Shown piece after piece: positions 18,407 to 26,038 of a DNA stretch of 64,000 nucleotides. The stretch comes from an uncultured bacterium (GTDB taxonomy: Bacteria > Planctomycetota > JAJSAM01 > JAJVHW01), in the NCBI GenBank assembly GCA_937996235.1, contig CALKVK010000030.1:186001-250000 (forward strand), given 5' to 3'. Position 1 is the first letter of the stretch, and each line of letters starts with the position of its first letter. The notes beneath the pieces are model-generated. The model did no database searches. It saw nothing but the letters and a program-made list of their open reading frames with translations, and was not told the origin of the DNA. The position numbers and the translations under genes were made by a program.

Positions 18407-21376
18407 TCATTGCTGCTGCTCCGGGTTCGCGAGCACGCGCGTGTTGCGGTTGGTCTCGTTCGGCTCGTCGCGGCCGATCACGATGTCGAGATCGCCGTCG
18501 CGGTCGGTGTCGACCAGACGGACCTCGGCGCCGCGCCCGTCGTCCACGAGCACGGCGTGCGGGAGCCCGCCTTCGCCGCGCACGTAGCCGGTGATCGTCC
18601 ACACGAGCACGCGCGTCGCGTGGCCGCCGCCGTTCGGCGCGCGTGCCGACGTGATCACGAAGTCGGCGTGGCCGTCGCCGGTCAGGTCGCCGACGGCGAC
18701 CGCGTCGCACTGCAGCAGGTCGGCGCGGTCCGCGGACGGCAGCAGATTGCTCGCGAGCAGCGTGAAGCCGCCCGACCCGTCGTTCAGGAGGACGCGCAGC
18801 GCCGTGAGCGTGCTGGCGGTCGCGGTGCTCGGGTCCACGAGCGGCGAGACCGACGTGAGCAGGATGTCGTCGGTGCCGTCGTCGTTGGCGTCGGCCACCG
18901 AGACGCGGTCGCCCTGGAGCATCTCCGCGCCGGCGACCGCGGGCAGGCTGCTCGCGCTGACGTCGGTGAAGCTGCCGGAGCCGTCGTTCGCGAGCAGGAT
19001 CGTGCGCCGCAGGTAGCTGCCCTGGTTGGCCGGATCGGCGAGCGCGTTGCGCGCGACGATCACGAGGTCGGTGCCGCTGTTGCCGTCGAACTCGCCCGCC
19101 GCGACCGAGACGCCCTCGAAGCGGTGCACGCTGTTGGCGTCCACCGCGGGCAGCGCGTCGTACGAGCGCGTGAACACGCCCTGGCCGTCGTTCACCAGCA
19201 CGCGCGTCGCGGCGTAGTGGTACGTCGTGAGGACCGGCGGCGGCAGCGGGTCCGGCGGCGGGAACGGCAGCGGCGGCGACTCGTCGATCGTCTCCTGGAA
19301 CGCGCTGTCGTTCGTGATGACGATCTCCGGCCGTTGGTCGCCCGTGAGGTCCGTGACGACGATCGAGCGGCCCTGGTTGTGGTCGCCGGCGCTGGTCTCG
19401 CCCGGCAGCGCGTCGTCGGTCGCGTCGGTGAACGAGCCGGACCCGTCGTTCAGCAGCAGCCGCACGCTGGAGCGCGCGCCGCCGTTCAGCTCGTCCGTCG
19501 TGACGAGCACGATGTCGAGGTCGTCGTCGCCGTCCACGTCCGCGAGCGCGGCGTCGCGGGCGCGCCAGTCGTCGTCGGCCGAGACGGCGGGGATGCCCGA
19601 CGTGCCGTCGACGTAGAACCCGCCGCTCCGCCAGAGCAGGATCCGCACGCGCGGCCGCGACGCGTCGTCGCCGAAGGCGGCCGCGGGCCGCACGATCACC
19701 AGGTCCGGCTCGTCGTCGTCGTCGATGAGGCCCTCGAGGACGCGCGTCGCGCGCCAGCCGTCCACGCTGCCGACGGTGGTGAGCGGCGACGGGACGACGC
19801 TCGACGAGACGTCGGTGAACGCGCGCACGGTGAGCGCGAGCTCCGAGGACTGCTCGTAGTCGTCCTCGACGCGCAGCGTCGCCGTGCCGCCCGCGTGGGC
19901 CGGGAAGCGGAAGCTGAACTCGGTCGGCGAGACGCGCGTCGCCGCGAGCGGAGAGCCGTCGAGCGTGAGCACGCTGTCGGTGCCGAAGTCGATGCCCGTC
20001 ACCGTCACCGTCTCGCCGCCCACGCCGAGCGGCGACGCGGGGTCGGCGGAGTCGATGCGGTTCGAGCCGATGTCGAGGTACGTCAGCGAGACGGGCGACG
20101 TGGCCACCTGACCGTCCTCGTCGCGGATGCGGATCGTCGCCGTGCCCGGGGCGTGCGGCGGCGCGACGACGTCGATCCGGGCCGGCGGGAAGACGAAGCG
20201 CGGCTCGACGACGGTGTCGTCGAAGAGCACGACCGTCCCGCCGCGGAAGTCCTCGCCGACGATGCGCAGCAGACGCCCGCCCGCGGGGCCCGCCTCGGTC
20301 GCGTCGAGCGCCAGGATCGTCGGCACCGGCACGTGCAGGTACGCGCCGCGCACCACGTCGCCCTGGCCGTCCGGGTTGCGCATGCGCAGGTCGAGCGGCG
20401 TGCCCGCCGTGGTCCCGGCCGGCGCGGGGAAGCGGAAGACCTGGTCGAGCGGGTGCTCGATCGTCTCCTGCGGGATCTCCACGCCGCCGAGCCAGAAGCG
20501 CGGCTGCACCGGCAGGCCGGGCTTCGAGTCGTCGAAGGCGAAGTTCTGGCCGACGACCGTCACGAGCGTGCCCGGGATGCCCTGCGTCGGGAAGAGCGAC
20601 TGCAGCGGGTCGAAGCGCGGCTCGGTGTCGCTCAGCCGGCCCTTCGCGCGGGCCTTCGAGTACGCGACCTTGACCGTGCACTTCACAGAGCTGCCGCCGT
20701 CGTACGTGCCGCGCAGCTCGTAGACGTCGGTTCCGCCCCGCGGCGCGAAGCGCTTCACGCTCGCCTTGCGCCGGTCCTTCAGCACGAGCGCGTCGGTGAA
20801 GTCGGGCTCGGCCGCGCCGCTCGAGCGGAAGAGCCCGGTCACGTCGAAGCCGCCCTTCTTCGTGGCGAGCTTCACGTCGATCGTCGCGCCCTCCGGCACG
20901 CCGACCGGGAACGCGAACGAGCCGCCGGCGACGTCGCCGAAGGTGGCCTTCCCGACCTTCGCGCGCTTGATCGACGACGTGACGGTGAAGTTGCCGTCGG
21001 CGCCGCCGAAGCCGCCCGGGTCGCCCGTGACCCGCAGGACGTGCGTGCCCGGCTTCGTCGCCACGAACTTGAACGAGGGCCGCGACGTGCCGTTGCGCCG
21101 CACTTCGACGCCGGTGTCGGCGCCGTTCGGGTCCTCGAGGCGCAGCGTCGAGAGCAGCCCCACCGCCGGGCCCGCGTCGCGGACCGCCACGCTCAGCGTG
21201 TCGCCGGGGAACAGCTCGAAGCCGAACACGTCCTCGTCGCCGACGGGCGTGATCCAGCCGGTGACCGAGGCGCGCTCGCCCATGGCGAGCGGCAGGGTCT
21301 CGGCGAGCGCGGTGGGCAGCGCGGCCGCCACGGCGGCGGCCACGATCAGGGCAGGGAGTGTGTGGGTACGGTGCAT
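18407..21376 (-). CDS. Secreted IPT/TIG and FG-GAP repeat protein (copy A)
   Basis: 989-aa exported protein with signal peptide LPALIVAAAVAAALPTALA (residues 7-25). Residues about 26-100 form a pre-peptidase C-terminal-like domain (GWITPVGDEDVFGFELFPGD). Three IPT/TIG repeats begin near LQSLFPTQGIPGTLVTVVGQ, DATEAGPAGGRLLRIVG and PASPLGVGGETVTVTGIDFG. The C-terminal 450 residues hold at least six FG-GAP-type calcium loops (DVDGDDDLDIVLVTTD, DLTGDQRPEIVITND, DANDDGTDDILLTS, DLTGDGHADFVITS, DTDRDGDLDIVIGRDE). It is the first gene of an operon with copy B. The 3' end runs into NPEQQQ with no sorting motif seen. Confidence 0.83.
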   Translation of the reverse strand: MHRTHTLPALIVAAAVAAALPTALAETLPLAMGERASVTGWITPVGDEDVFGFELFPGDTLSVAVRDAGPAVGLLSTLRLEDPNGADTGVEVRRNGTSRPSFKFVATKPGTHVLRVTGDPGGFGGADGNFTVTSSIKRAKVGKATFGDVAGGSFAFPVGVPEGATIDVKLATKKGGFDVTGLFRSSGAAEPDFTDALVLKDRRKASVKRFAPRGGTDVYELRGTYDGGSSVKCTVKVAYSKARAKGRLSDTEPRFDPLQSLFPTQGIPGTLVTVVGQNFAFDDSKPGLPVQPRFWLGGVEIPQETIEHPLDQVFRFPAPAGTTAGTPLDLRMRNPDGQGDVVRGAYLHVPVPTILALDATEAGPAGGRLLRIVGEDFRGGTVVLFDDTVVEPRFVFPPARIDVVAPPHAPGTATIRIRDEDGQVATSPVSLTYLDIGSNRIDSADPASPLGVGGETVTVTGIDFGTDSVLTLDGSPLAATRVSPTEFSFRFPAHAGGTATLRVEDDYEQSSELALTVRAFTDVSSSVVPSPLTTVGSVDGWRATRVLEGLIDDDDEPDLVIVRPAAAFGDDASRPRVRILLWRSGGFYVDGTSGIPAVSADDDWRARDAALADVDGDDDLDIVLVTTDELNGGARSSVRLLLNDGSGSFTDATDDALPGETSAGDHNQGRSIVVTDLTGDQRPEIVITNDSAFQETIDESPPLPFPPPDPLPPPVLTTYHYAATRVLVNDGQGVFTRSYDALPAVDANSVHRFEGVSVAAGEFDGNSGTDLVIVARNALADPANQGSYLRRTILLANDGSGSFTDVSASSLPAVAGAEMLQGDRVSVADANDDGTDDILLTSVSPLVDPSTATASTLTALRVLLNDGSGGFTLLASNLLPSADRADLLQCDAVAVGDLTGDGHADFVITSARAPNGGGHATRVLVWTITGYVRGEGGLPHAVLVDDGRGAEVRLVDTDRDGDLDIVIGRDEPNETNRNTRVLANPEQQQ

Positions 21377-21649
21377 GGTGTGGGGCGTGGGGGGCCCGCG
21401 GAGCCTGCTGCGAGCGGGCGCGGGGTCTCACCCATGGTACCAGCGGCTGCCGGGCACCCGCCGCCGCCGAAATCACGCTCGGAAAGCGCGCGGGGCGCGC
21501 GACCGCCGGGCTTGCCGAACCCGGAACGTTTCTTCGGCAGCCTCCTCCGACCCCCCCACGCGCGAGGTGCCGCGCGGCGCCTCCCACCGGCAGCGCCTCC
21601 GCCAGGTCGGCGAGGGGTCCATGCAGGCAGGCGCCGACACCGACCGCCG
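21377..21649. other. Intergenic region upstream of the FG-GAP operon
   Basis: About 270 bp between the FG-GAP gene start and the end of a decayed transposase. A TACCAT hexamer near 21435, reading toward copy A, is the only promoter-like signal noticed. The region nearest 21600 is the tail of the RAYT remnant. Confidence 0.3.
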
Positions 21650-22162
21650 CACGCCAATGTCCACGACTCGGGCAACGGCCTCGCAGTCGGCTCCGTCGTC
21701 CTCAGAGCGGCGCTCGTGGGCGCGCACCCGCTGGTGAGCGGTCGCGACGGCACCGTCGAGACGCAGCGCGAGCTCCGCGATCGCGAGACCAGCAAGCTCG
21801 CGCAGGCGACCGGCGCGCAGCGTCCCGTCGTCGCGCGACCCGTGCGGGAGACGTTCGATCAGGGGCGCCAGCGCGCGCCCTCGCGCTTGCGAGAGCGGTG
21901 GCACCAGCGCGCGTGGCCGAGCAGGAGCCCGGGCAGCGCGTGCGGCAGTCCTCCGCGGAGGCTGCGCGCGAGCAGGTGGAACTGCGTGGTCAAGACCGCG
22001 AACGCGTGGATCTCGATCCGGCCCGCCTCGACGGTCGCCCTGGAGCAGTGCGACGAACTGCGCGATGTCGTGACCGTTCTCGAGGGCCGTGCGCTTCGCG
22101 ATCCCACGGTTGGTGATGTGCCAGGGGGCGCTTGCGTAGTCGGGTGGATACCGTCGTGGCAT
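21650..22162 (-). pseudogene. Frameshifted REP-associated tyrosine transposase (RAYT, Y1_Tnp)
   Basis: ATG 22162 has a strong ribosome binding site (gaggaggtccg). It opens with the RAYT start MPRRYPPDYASAPWHITNRG and reads through FVALLQGDR. The homology then shifts frame near 22035 to IEIHAFAVLTTQFHLLARS and LLLGHARWCHRSRKREGA, and shifts back near 21870 to LRELAGLAIAELALRLDG, the C-terminal helix-turn-helix-like part. The conserved catalytic HxH (normally NHYHLL) reads TQFHLL, so the first His is gone. Two frameshifts plus the lost His make it inactive. RAYTs move REP-type palindromes, which fits the GGGGACGGTCC repeats in this window. Confidence 0.7.
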
Positions 22163-22352
22163 CGGACCTCCTCGGAGACGGAGGTCGCGCGGGAACGGAA
22201 GAGATCACGAGACGGCGAAAGCGCGTTCCGGGTTCGGTGTTCTGCAACGACCGCGAACAGCGCGTCGGGTGGGAACGCCTCGTCGATCCCGGCCGGCACC
22301 GGCGGCACGGCGGGCGACGGTCGCGCGGGCACCGTCTCGAAGCCGTAGCGCC
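22163..22352. other. Spacer inside the accessory island, nothing recognised
   Basis: About 190 bp between the RAYT remnant start and a short forward frame. It contains the RAYT ribosome binding site at its left end. No gene, terminator or repeat was recognised. Confidence 0.3.
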
Positions 22353-22574
22353 ATGGCCGCAGCCGTATGGGCCGATGTCGCGGGTGACCTGGAAGCCCTG
22401 GTCGCACTCTCGCTTCCCGCGACGCGGGCGGACGCGGGCCGCGTCTACCTGGCGCTCCGCCACTCGCTCTACGCCCGCGTGGCGCTGATGTTCGCCGATC
22501 CGCTGTGCGACGCGGCGACACGGGAACTCGCGAGAAAGTTCGTCACCGGACGCGGCGCGAGCGCTACCGGGTAG
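22353..22574 (+). CDS. Short hypothetical protein (doubtful)
   Basis: 73-codon frame from ATG 22353: a helix-rich sequence (VAGDLEALVALSLPATRADAG; LARKFVTGRGASATG) with no recognisable family. No ribosome binding site is evident. Its stop overlaps the end of the ImmA-like gene by 11 bp, tail to tail. It may be a fragment of a larger decayed gene in the island or a chance frame. Confidence 0.3.
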   Translation: MAAAVWADVAGDLEALVALSLPATRADAGRVYLALRHSLYARVALMFADPLCDAATRELARKFVTGRGASATG

Positions 22575-23196
22575 GCGAGGTCCTGCGCCGGCGTCCCCGT
22601 CCTAGGAGCTGGTATTGCTTCGTGACCTTGGCGCGGAACCCGACGAGCTGCTCGGAGATCTCGAAGTGGTTCGAGATGTCCGCGACAGTCCACCCCCGCT
22701 GGATCGCGCTGCGCAACGCCGCATACGGCAGCAACGCGGCCGCCCCGCTTCCGTACGCGCTCGTCTCCACAGCGGCGTTGTACGTCCTCGACTCGGCACC
22801 GTAGACCCTGACCTGGCTCGGAGGATGTCCGAGCCACAGGTGGAAGAACTCCTCCATCAGCGTCGCGCGCGTGCGCGTCGGCGGGTGGCTGTCGTTGAAT
22901 ACCACCATCACGTCGCCGTCCGGCAGCGGGACCGCCATGCCGGACCATGCGGCCGACCCGCCGTTGCGGAAGTGATCGATCTGCGATTGTGCCGCCAGCA
23001 GGCTGCCGTGCGGGACGACCTCCGCCGAGGGAACCAGTTCGTAGGCGACGTCGATGGGCAGCCGCTGATCCAACGAGACTCCGGCGGCCTCGCGAACGTC
23101 GAGGCCGTTGTGCTCGTTCTCCCACTGAGTGGGATTCGGCGGGATGAGCCCCTTACCGCCGCGGCTCTTTCTTCGTGCGTAGTCGACGTGCTTCAT
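22564..23196 (-). CDS. ImmA/IrrE-like (M78) metallopeptidase-family protein
   Basis: 210-aa protein whose core RATLMEEFFHLWLGHPP (residues 110-126) aligns with the zinc motif of the ImmA/IrrE (M78, COG2856) family. The usual HExxH reads EEFFH here (E115-H119): the first His ligand is Glu, with another His at 124. In ImmA/ImmR-type pairs the peptidase cleaves an XRE repressor to relieve repression. The upstream XRE gene overlaps it by 44 bp, fitting such a pair. The C-terminal part (WTVADISNHFEISEQLVGFR) resembles a small helix-turn-helix. It may be catalytically altered or act as a sensor. Confidence 0.72.
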   Translation of the reverse strand: MKHVDYARRKSRGGKGLIPPNPTQWENEHNGLDVREAAGVSLDQRLPIDVAYELVPSAEVVPHGSLLAAQSQIDHFRNGGSAAWSGMAVPLPDGDVMVVFNDSHPPTRTRATLMEEFFHLWLGHPPSQVRVYGAESRTYNAAVETSAYGSGAAALLPYAALRSAIQRGWTVADISNHFEISEQLVGFRAKVTKQYQLLGRGRRRRTSPTR

Positions 23197-23548
23197 AGGC
23201 CGCCTTCACTAGTCCGATCAGCGCGTCCTTGTCCTCCGGCGCGAGGTCCTTGATCGCCCGCAGGTGGACCTCGACGTCGGCGATGGTGGATCCGCTCCGG
23301 GCCGAGGCGTGCTCGAACTCGGACAGGCCGCGACCGACCCACGACGCCGCGCGGATCAGGTTCGCGGTGTCCGGGACATTCGGACTCTTGGAGCCCTCGA
23401 GCATGCGGGCGAGCGTGGCCGCACTGCACCCGATCTCGGCCGCCGCAGCGCGCAGAGACAGCTTGCGGTCCTCCATCCGAGCTCGCAGGTGCGTCGCCAA
23501 CCGGTCGCGATCCACCACCTCGTCCGCCACGGGCACCTCCCGGCTCAT
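23153..23548 (-). CDS. XRE-family transcriptional regulator
   Basis: 131-aa protein with an HTH_3/Cro-C1 domain at about residues 15-70 (LATHLRARMEDRKLSLRAAA; IGCSAATLARMLEGSKSP). An acidic helical tail follows (DLAPEDKDALIGLVKAAYEARRL). ATG 23548 is taken as start; the frame is open upstream to 23653 but would cross the promoter region. It overlaps the ImmA-like gene downstream (44 bp) and is divergent from the ParB-like gene. A palindromic site between the two genes (23604-23619) is its likely operator, so it probably represses both directions. Confidence 0.78.
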   Translation of the reverse strand: MSREVPVADEVVDRDRLATHLRARMEDRKLSLRAAAAEIGCSAATLARMLEGSKSPNVPDTANLIRAASWVGRGLSEFEHASARSGSTIADVEVHLRAIKDLAPEDKDALIGLVKAAYEARRLRTKKEPRR

Positions 23549-23581
23549 AGGCCGCTTCACAGATGAGACGATGGTCAGGTC

Positions 23582-23610
23582 TTGACGCAGATGCCCAGCA
23601 CTTGTACCAT
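23582..23610 (+). promoter_or_regulatory. Candidate promoter for the ParB-like gene
   Basis: TTGACG (23582-23587) and TACCAT (23605-23610) are spaced by exactly 17 bp. The transcript would begin near 23617, about 79 nt upstream of ATG 23696. The -10 lies inside the candidate XRE operator. Confidence 0.45.
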
Positions 23611-23629
23611 AGATGGAACGATCGAGCAA
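23601..23629 (-). promoter_or_regulatory. Candidate promoter for the XRE/ImmA-like genes
   Basis: Reverse-strand TTGCTC (23629-23624) and TACAAG (23606-23601) with a 17-bp spacer point toward ATG 23548, about 46 nt beyond the expected start. It overlaps the opposing promoter face to face, so one bound repressor could silence both. Confidence 0.4.
23604..23619. promoter_or_regulatory. Palindromic operator candidate
   Basis: GTACCAT-AG-ATGGAAC: two 7-bp half-sites matching at 6 of 7 positions around a 2-bp centre. It sits across the -10 of the forward promoter and in the spacer of the reverse one, the position expected for an XRE-family repressor site. Only one copy was noticed. Confidence 0.4.
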
Positions 23630-23695
23630 GTGAGACGGACGGGTGTCGTGCACGGGAAGTCAACGGCCGGGTCCGCGCGAGCAACGGAGGTTCAG

Positions 23696-24688
23696 ATGGT
23701 GGTGCTCCCCCAGACCGACAAGTCCGTCCCGGCCTCGGCAGCAGCGCGCATGCTGCCGTTTCCGCCGGCGTCGGCGACGCCGGTGGACGACTACGTGTTC
23801 CTGCTCGGCCGTCCGCCCATCGCGGAGTTCCTCGGCTTCGTCAGGAACATGGCCGCGGACGGCCCGAGCGCCGAGCAGGGTCCGCTCACGGAGCAGTGGC
23901 GAGCCGCGAACGATCGCGTGCGTGCGCTGGAGGCGGCCGAGGGAGGCCTCGCCGACAACCCGGAGACGTTCCCGCTCCCCGACGAGGCTGCGGCTCTGGC
24001 AGATCAGGTCCGCACCGATCCGATGTTCTCGTCGTCGTATCGCTTCGTGCCGAGCGAGTTCGTGATGGTCGATCTCGACCGCCTCGTCGTCTTCCAGAAG
24101 TTCATCAACCTCGGGTACGTGGCCGCGCTCGAGGCGTCGCTCCCCGCGCAGCCGACCGTCGAGGACATGGCTCGGCTCGCGTTCGGCGTCGATCGGCGAA
24201 ATGCCCCGGTGCGCACCATGCAGAACGCACAGAACGCGTTCAGCTTCATCTCGTCGTCGAACGACCTGCGGTTCCTCGATGCGAAGCTCGTGCAGGTCGG
24301 CCCGGGCGACAAGCTTCCCTGCGGCGGACGGGCGGTCGCGCGCGTAATGCTGACCGTCGGCTTCGGCTCGAACTACCTGAACGCGATCAGCGTCCAGGGA
24401 CGACTCGTGCTGAACAACGGTAGCCACCGCGCCTACGCCCTTCGCGACCTCGGCGTCCGCTACGCCCCGTGCATCGTCCAGCGCGTGACGCGTGCGGAGG
24501 AGCTGGAGCTCATCACGGGCGGCGACCTTCAGCAGTCGCCGGAGCGGTACCTGTCCACGCCCCGACCGCCGATGCTGAAGGACTACTTCGACCCGGCGCT
24601 GCGCGCCACCGTTGCCGTGCCGCGTAAGAATCGCCTCGTGACGCTGAAGTTCGGCTGCGAGCAGTCCGACGTGCCGGCCACCGCGTAG
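23696..24688 (+). CDS. Accessory-island protein with ParB-like GxHR segment
   Basis: 330-aa protein with ATG 23696 preceded at 5 bp by GGAGG. No close family recognised. The C-terminal third holds GRLVLNNGSHRAYALRDLG then APCIVQRV, which resembles the GHHR-containing ParB/sulfiredoxin-type nuclease or nucleotide-binding fold. The N-terminal two thirds are helical (LTEQWRAANDRVRALEAAEG; DRLVVFQKFINLGYVAALEA). It follows the divergent XRE promoter and is followed 16 bp later by the LRAT-like gene, so the two are probably cotranscribed. Base composition is visibly lower in GC than the flanks, consistent with transfer. Confidence 0.62.
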   Translation: MVVLPQTDKSVPASAAARMLPFPPASATPVDDYVFLLGRPPIAEFLGFVRNMAADGPSAEQGPLTEQWRAANDRVRALEAAEGGLADNPETFPLPDEAAALADQVRTDPMFSSSYRFVPSEFVMVDLDRLVVFQKFINLGYVAALEASLPAQPTVEDMARLAFGVDRRNAPVRTMQNAQNAFSFISSSNDLRFLDAKLVQVGPGDKLPCGGRAVARVMLTVGFGSNYLNAISVQGRLVLNNGSHRAYALRDLGVRYAPCIVQRVTRAEELELITGGDLQQSPERYLSTPRPPMLKDYFDPALRATVAVPRKNRLVTLKFGCEQSDVPATA

Positions 24689-24704
24689 CAGGAGGAGAAC
24701 AGTC

Positions 24705-25100
24705 ATGAAGAACTCGCTGACGAATGCACAGCCCGGCGACGTCGTCGCCGTGGACTTCGGGCCGTACATCCACGTCGGCATCCTGTCGGACCGGCGGGAC
24801 GGGCGGACGACCGAACCGCTCGTCCTCTCCGCGACGCGGCGCCGCGGCGCGGTCGCCGAGGAGCCGATCTCGGCGTTCGCGCAGGGTCGCGCCGTGGTCC
24901 GCCACGGGTATCCCGGCGCACTCCCGCGGTCGACCGTACTCGCGCGGGCACGGGCGCTCGTCGGACGACCCTGGCACCTGCTGTTCGACAACTGCGAGCA
25001 CTTCGTTCGCGAGGTGCACGGCGTGCCGCGCGCGAGTCCGCAGATCCGCGCGGCGGCCGCGGTCGCGCTGATCTTCTTCATCGTCGCGAGCGGCGAGTAG
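24705..25100 (+). CDS. LRAT-domain (NlpC/P60 superfamily) small protein
   Basis: 131-aa protein. H23 in FGPYIHVGIL and C97 in LLFDNCEHFVREVHG match the His and the NCEHF cysteine box of LRAT/HRASLS-like papain-fold enzymes, which transfer acyl groups through a Cys nucleophile or cleave amide bonds. A C-terminal hydrophobic stretch (AAAAVALIFFIVAS, about 114-128) could be a membrane tail, as in eukaryotic LRAT proteins. RBS AGGAGGAG precedes ATG 24705. It lies 16 bp after the ParB-like gene. Its substrate is unknown. Confidence 0.72.
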   Translation: MKNSLTNAQPGDVVAVDFGPYIHVGILSDRRDGRTTEPLVLSATRRRGAVAEEPISAFAQGRAVVRHGYPGALPRSTVLARARALVGRPWHLLFDNCEHFVREVHGVPRASPQIRAAAAVALIFFIVASGE

Positions 25101-25124
25101 CTGTTTGATCACTGGAGGTCGCTC

Positions 25125-25411
25125 ATGACCGAGCATCCGGTCACCTGCGTGACGAAGCCGGACCGCTTCTGGCGGCACGAGCACATCACTCACATCGGGA
25201 GCCCCGCCGCCACCTAGCGGATCACGCGCGAGGAAGCGATCCGGCTCATCGCGCGCGGACCCATGACCCCTGCACCATCGATCCGAGGACCGGCGCGCGC
25301 GCATACGTCGGCGTCGTCCGCGAGTTGCGACGGGCGGCGTTCCTGCGCACGCACGCCGACGGTCTGTGGAACGACAACCTGCTCGCGATGAACGAGTGCC
25401 CGATCGGCTGA
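25125..25411 (+). pseudogene. DUF3892-family gene broken by a stop codon and a frameshift
   Basis: ATG 25125 (RBS ggaggtc) reads VTCVTKPDRFWRHEHITHIG, the typical DUF3892 opening. A TAG at about 25215 sits where a TGG is likely (AAT-stop-RITREEAIRLIARG). Near 25260 the homology moves to another frame and continues IDPRTGARAYVGVVREL and ADGLWNDNLLAMNEC to TGA 25411. One nonsense change and one indel would restore an approximately 95-residue protein. DUF3892 proteins are small, often linked to mobile or stress loci, and of unknown function. Confidence 0.68.
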
Positions 25412-25439
25412 GGTCTCGAACGACAGCGGACGCGACGGC

Positions 25440-25598
25440 TCACGCCGCGTACGGCGTTGTCCCGTCGTCGGTGTACGCCTCGTAGAAGTGCTCGAGCAGT
25501 GCCGCGCACCTCTGCTTGTAGACCTCAGGCGTGTCGGCCCGCGGTAACCCCGGGTCCGGGAGGCCCTGGATCGTGAGTTGCACCTGCGACGTATCCGT
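25440..25598 (-). pseudogene. C-terminal coding fragment, possibly HsdR-like
   Basis: The last 50 residues of a reverse frame (TIQGLPDPGLPRADTPEVYK; CAALLEHFYEAYTDDG) look protein-like, whereas the same frame upstream is low-complexity shadow. The pattern KxxCAxxxEHxYExY recalls the end of some type I restriction HsdR subunits, but this is a weak match. Treated as a truncated remnant next to the IS66 scar. Confidence 0.25.
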
Positions 25599-26020
25599 CC
25601 GGCGGAGCACACCTCGGCGACGGCAGCCCGAGCGCCAAGAGCTCCGACGTGAGGGCGGGCGCCGCTCTCGGCCGCGCGCAACGAGTCCGGCGACGCGGCG
25701 TGAGTTCGCGGACTTGCGACTTCGGCGTGCGCTGGATGCCCGCCGGCACGTCGTCGAGGTGGGCGAAGGGTTCGATGCCGGCGGCCGTGCAGGTCGCGAG
25801 GATCGAGTGGCAGAGCGCCGCGCGGCGTCCGCCGTCGGCGCCGCCCGCGAAGAGCCGTTGGTTGCGGCCGAGTGCGGCGGACGGACCCCGTGGTGGGGCT
25901 CGCCTGATCGAGGCCTCGCGGCGTCCGCACTGCGAACCGAGTTGCGCGCCCGGCAGCGTCTCCACGCGGCCATGTGAGCGGACTCCGACGGCGCCCGCCT
26001 CCTGGGAAGGCGTTCGGTCC
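25599..26020. other. Decayed mobile-element DNA
   Basis: The gap before the next intact gene (start 26039). It contains the IS66 fragment below and otherwise only frames with no recognisable protein. It marks the right edge of the accessory island. Confidence 0.4.
25690..25900 (-). pseudogene. IS66-family transposase C-terminal remnant
   Basis: Reverse-frame residues LGRNQRLFAGGADGGRRAAL, then ILATCTAAGIEPFAHLDDV and PKSQVRELTP, align with the conserved C-terminal tail of IS66 TnpC (LGRKNWLFAGS, then LIATCKLNGVEPFAYLRDV, then RIDELLPWNW). Only about 65 residues survive. No start, no DDE core, no inverted repeats were seen. A clear sign that the island once held an IS66 element. Confidence 0.6.
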
Positions 26021-26025
26021 TCACC

Positions 26026-26031
26026 TATCCT
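26026..26031 (+). promoter_or_regulatory. TATCCT -10-like hexamer
   Basis: TATCCT ends 7 nt before ATG 26039, with no Shine-Dalgarno between. Consistent with a leaderless transcript. No good -35 was found 17 bp upstream. Confidence 0.3.
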
Positions 26032-26038
26032 CCCTGCG

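Noticed and set aside
18410..22348. A 1312-codon forward frame opposite the FG-GAP genes
   Set aside because: It is antisense to clear signal-peptide and FG-GAP coding sequence, is made of R/A/V-rich shadow sequence, and has no recognisable domains. High GC3 creates long false frames.
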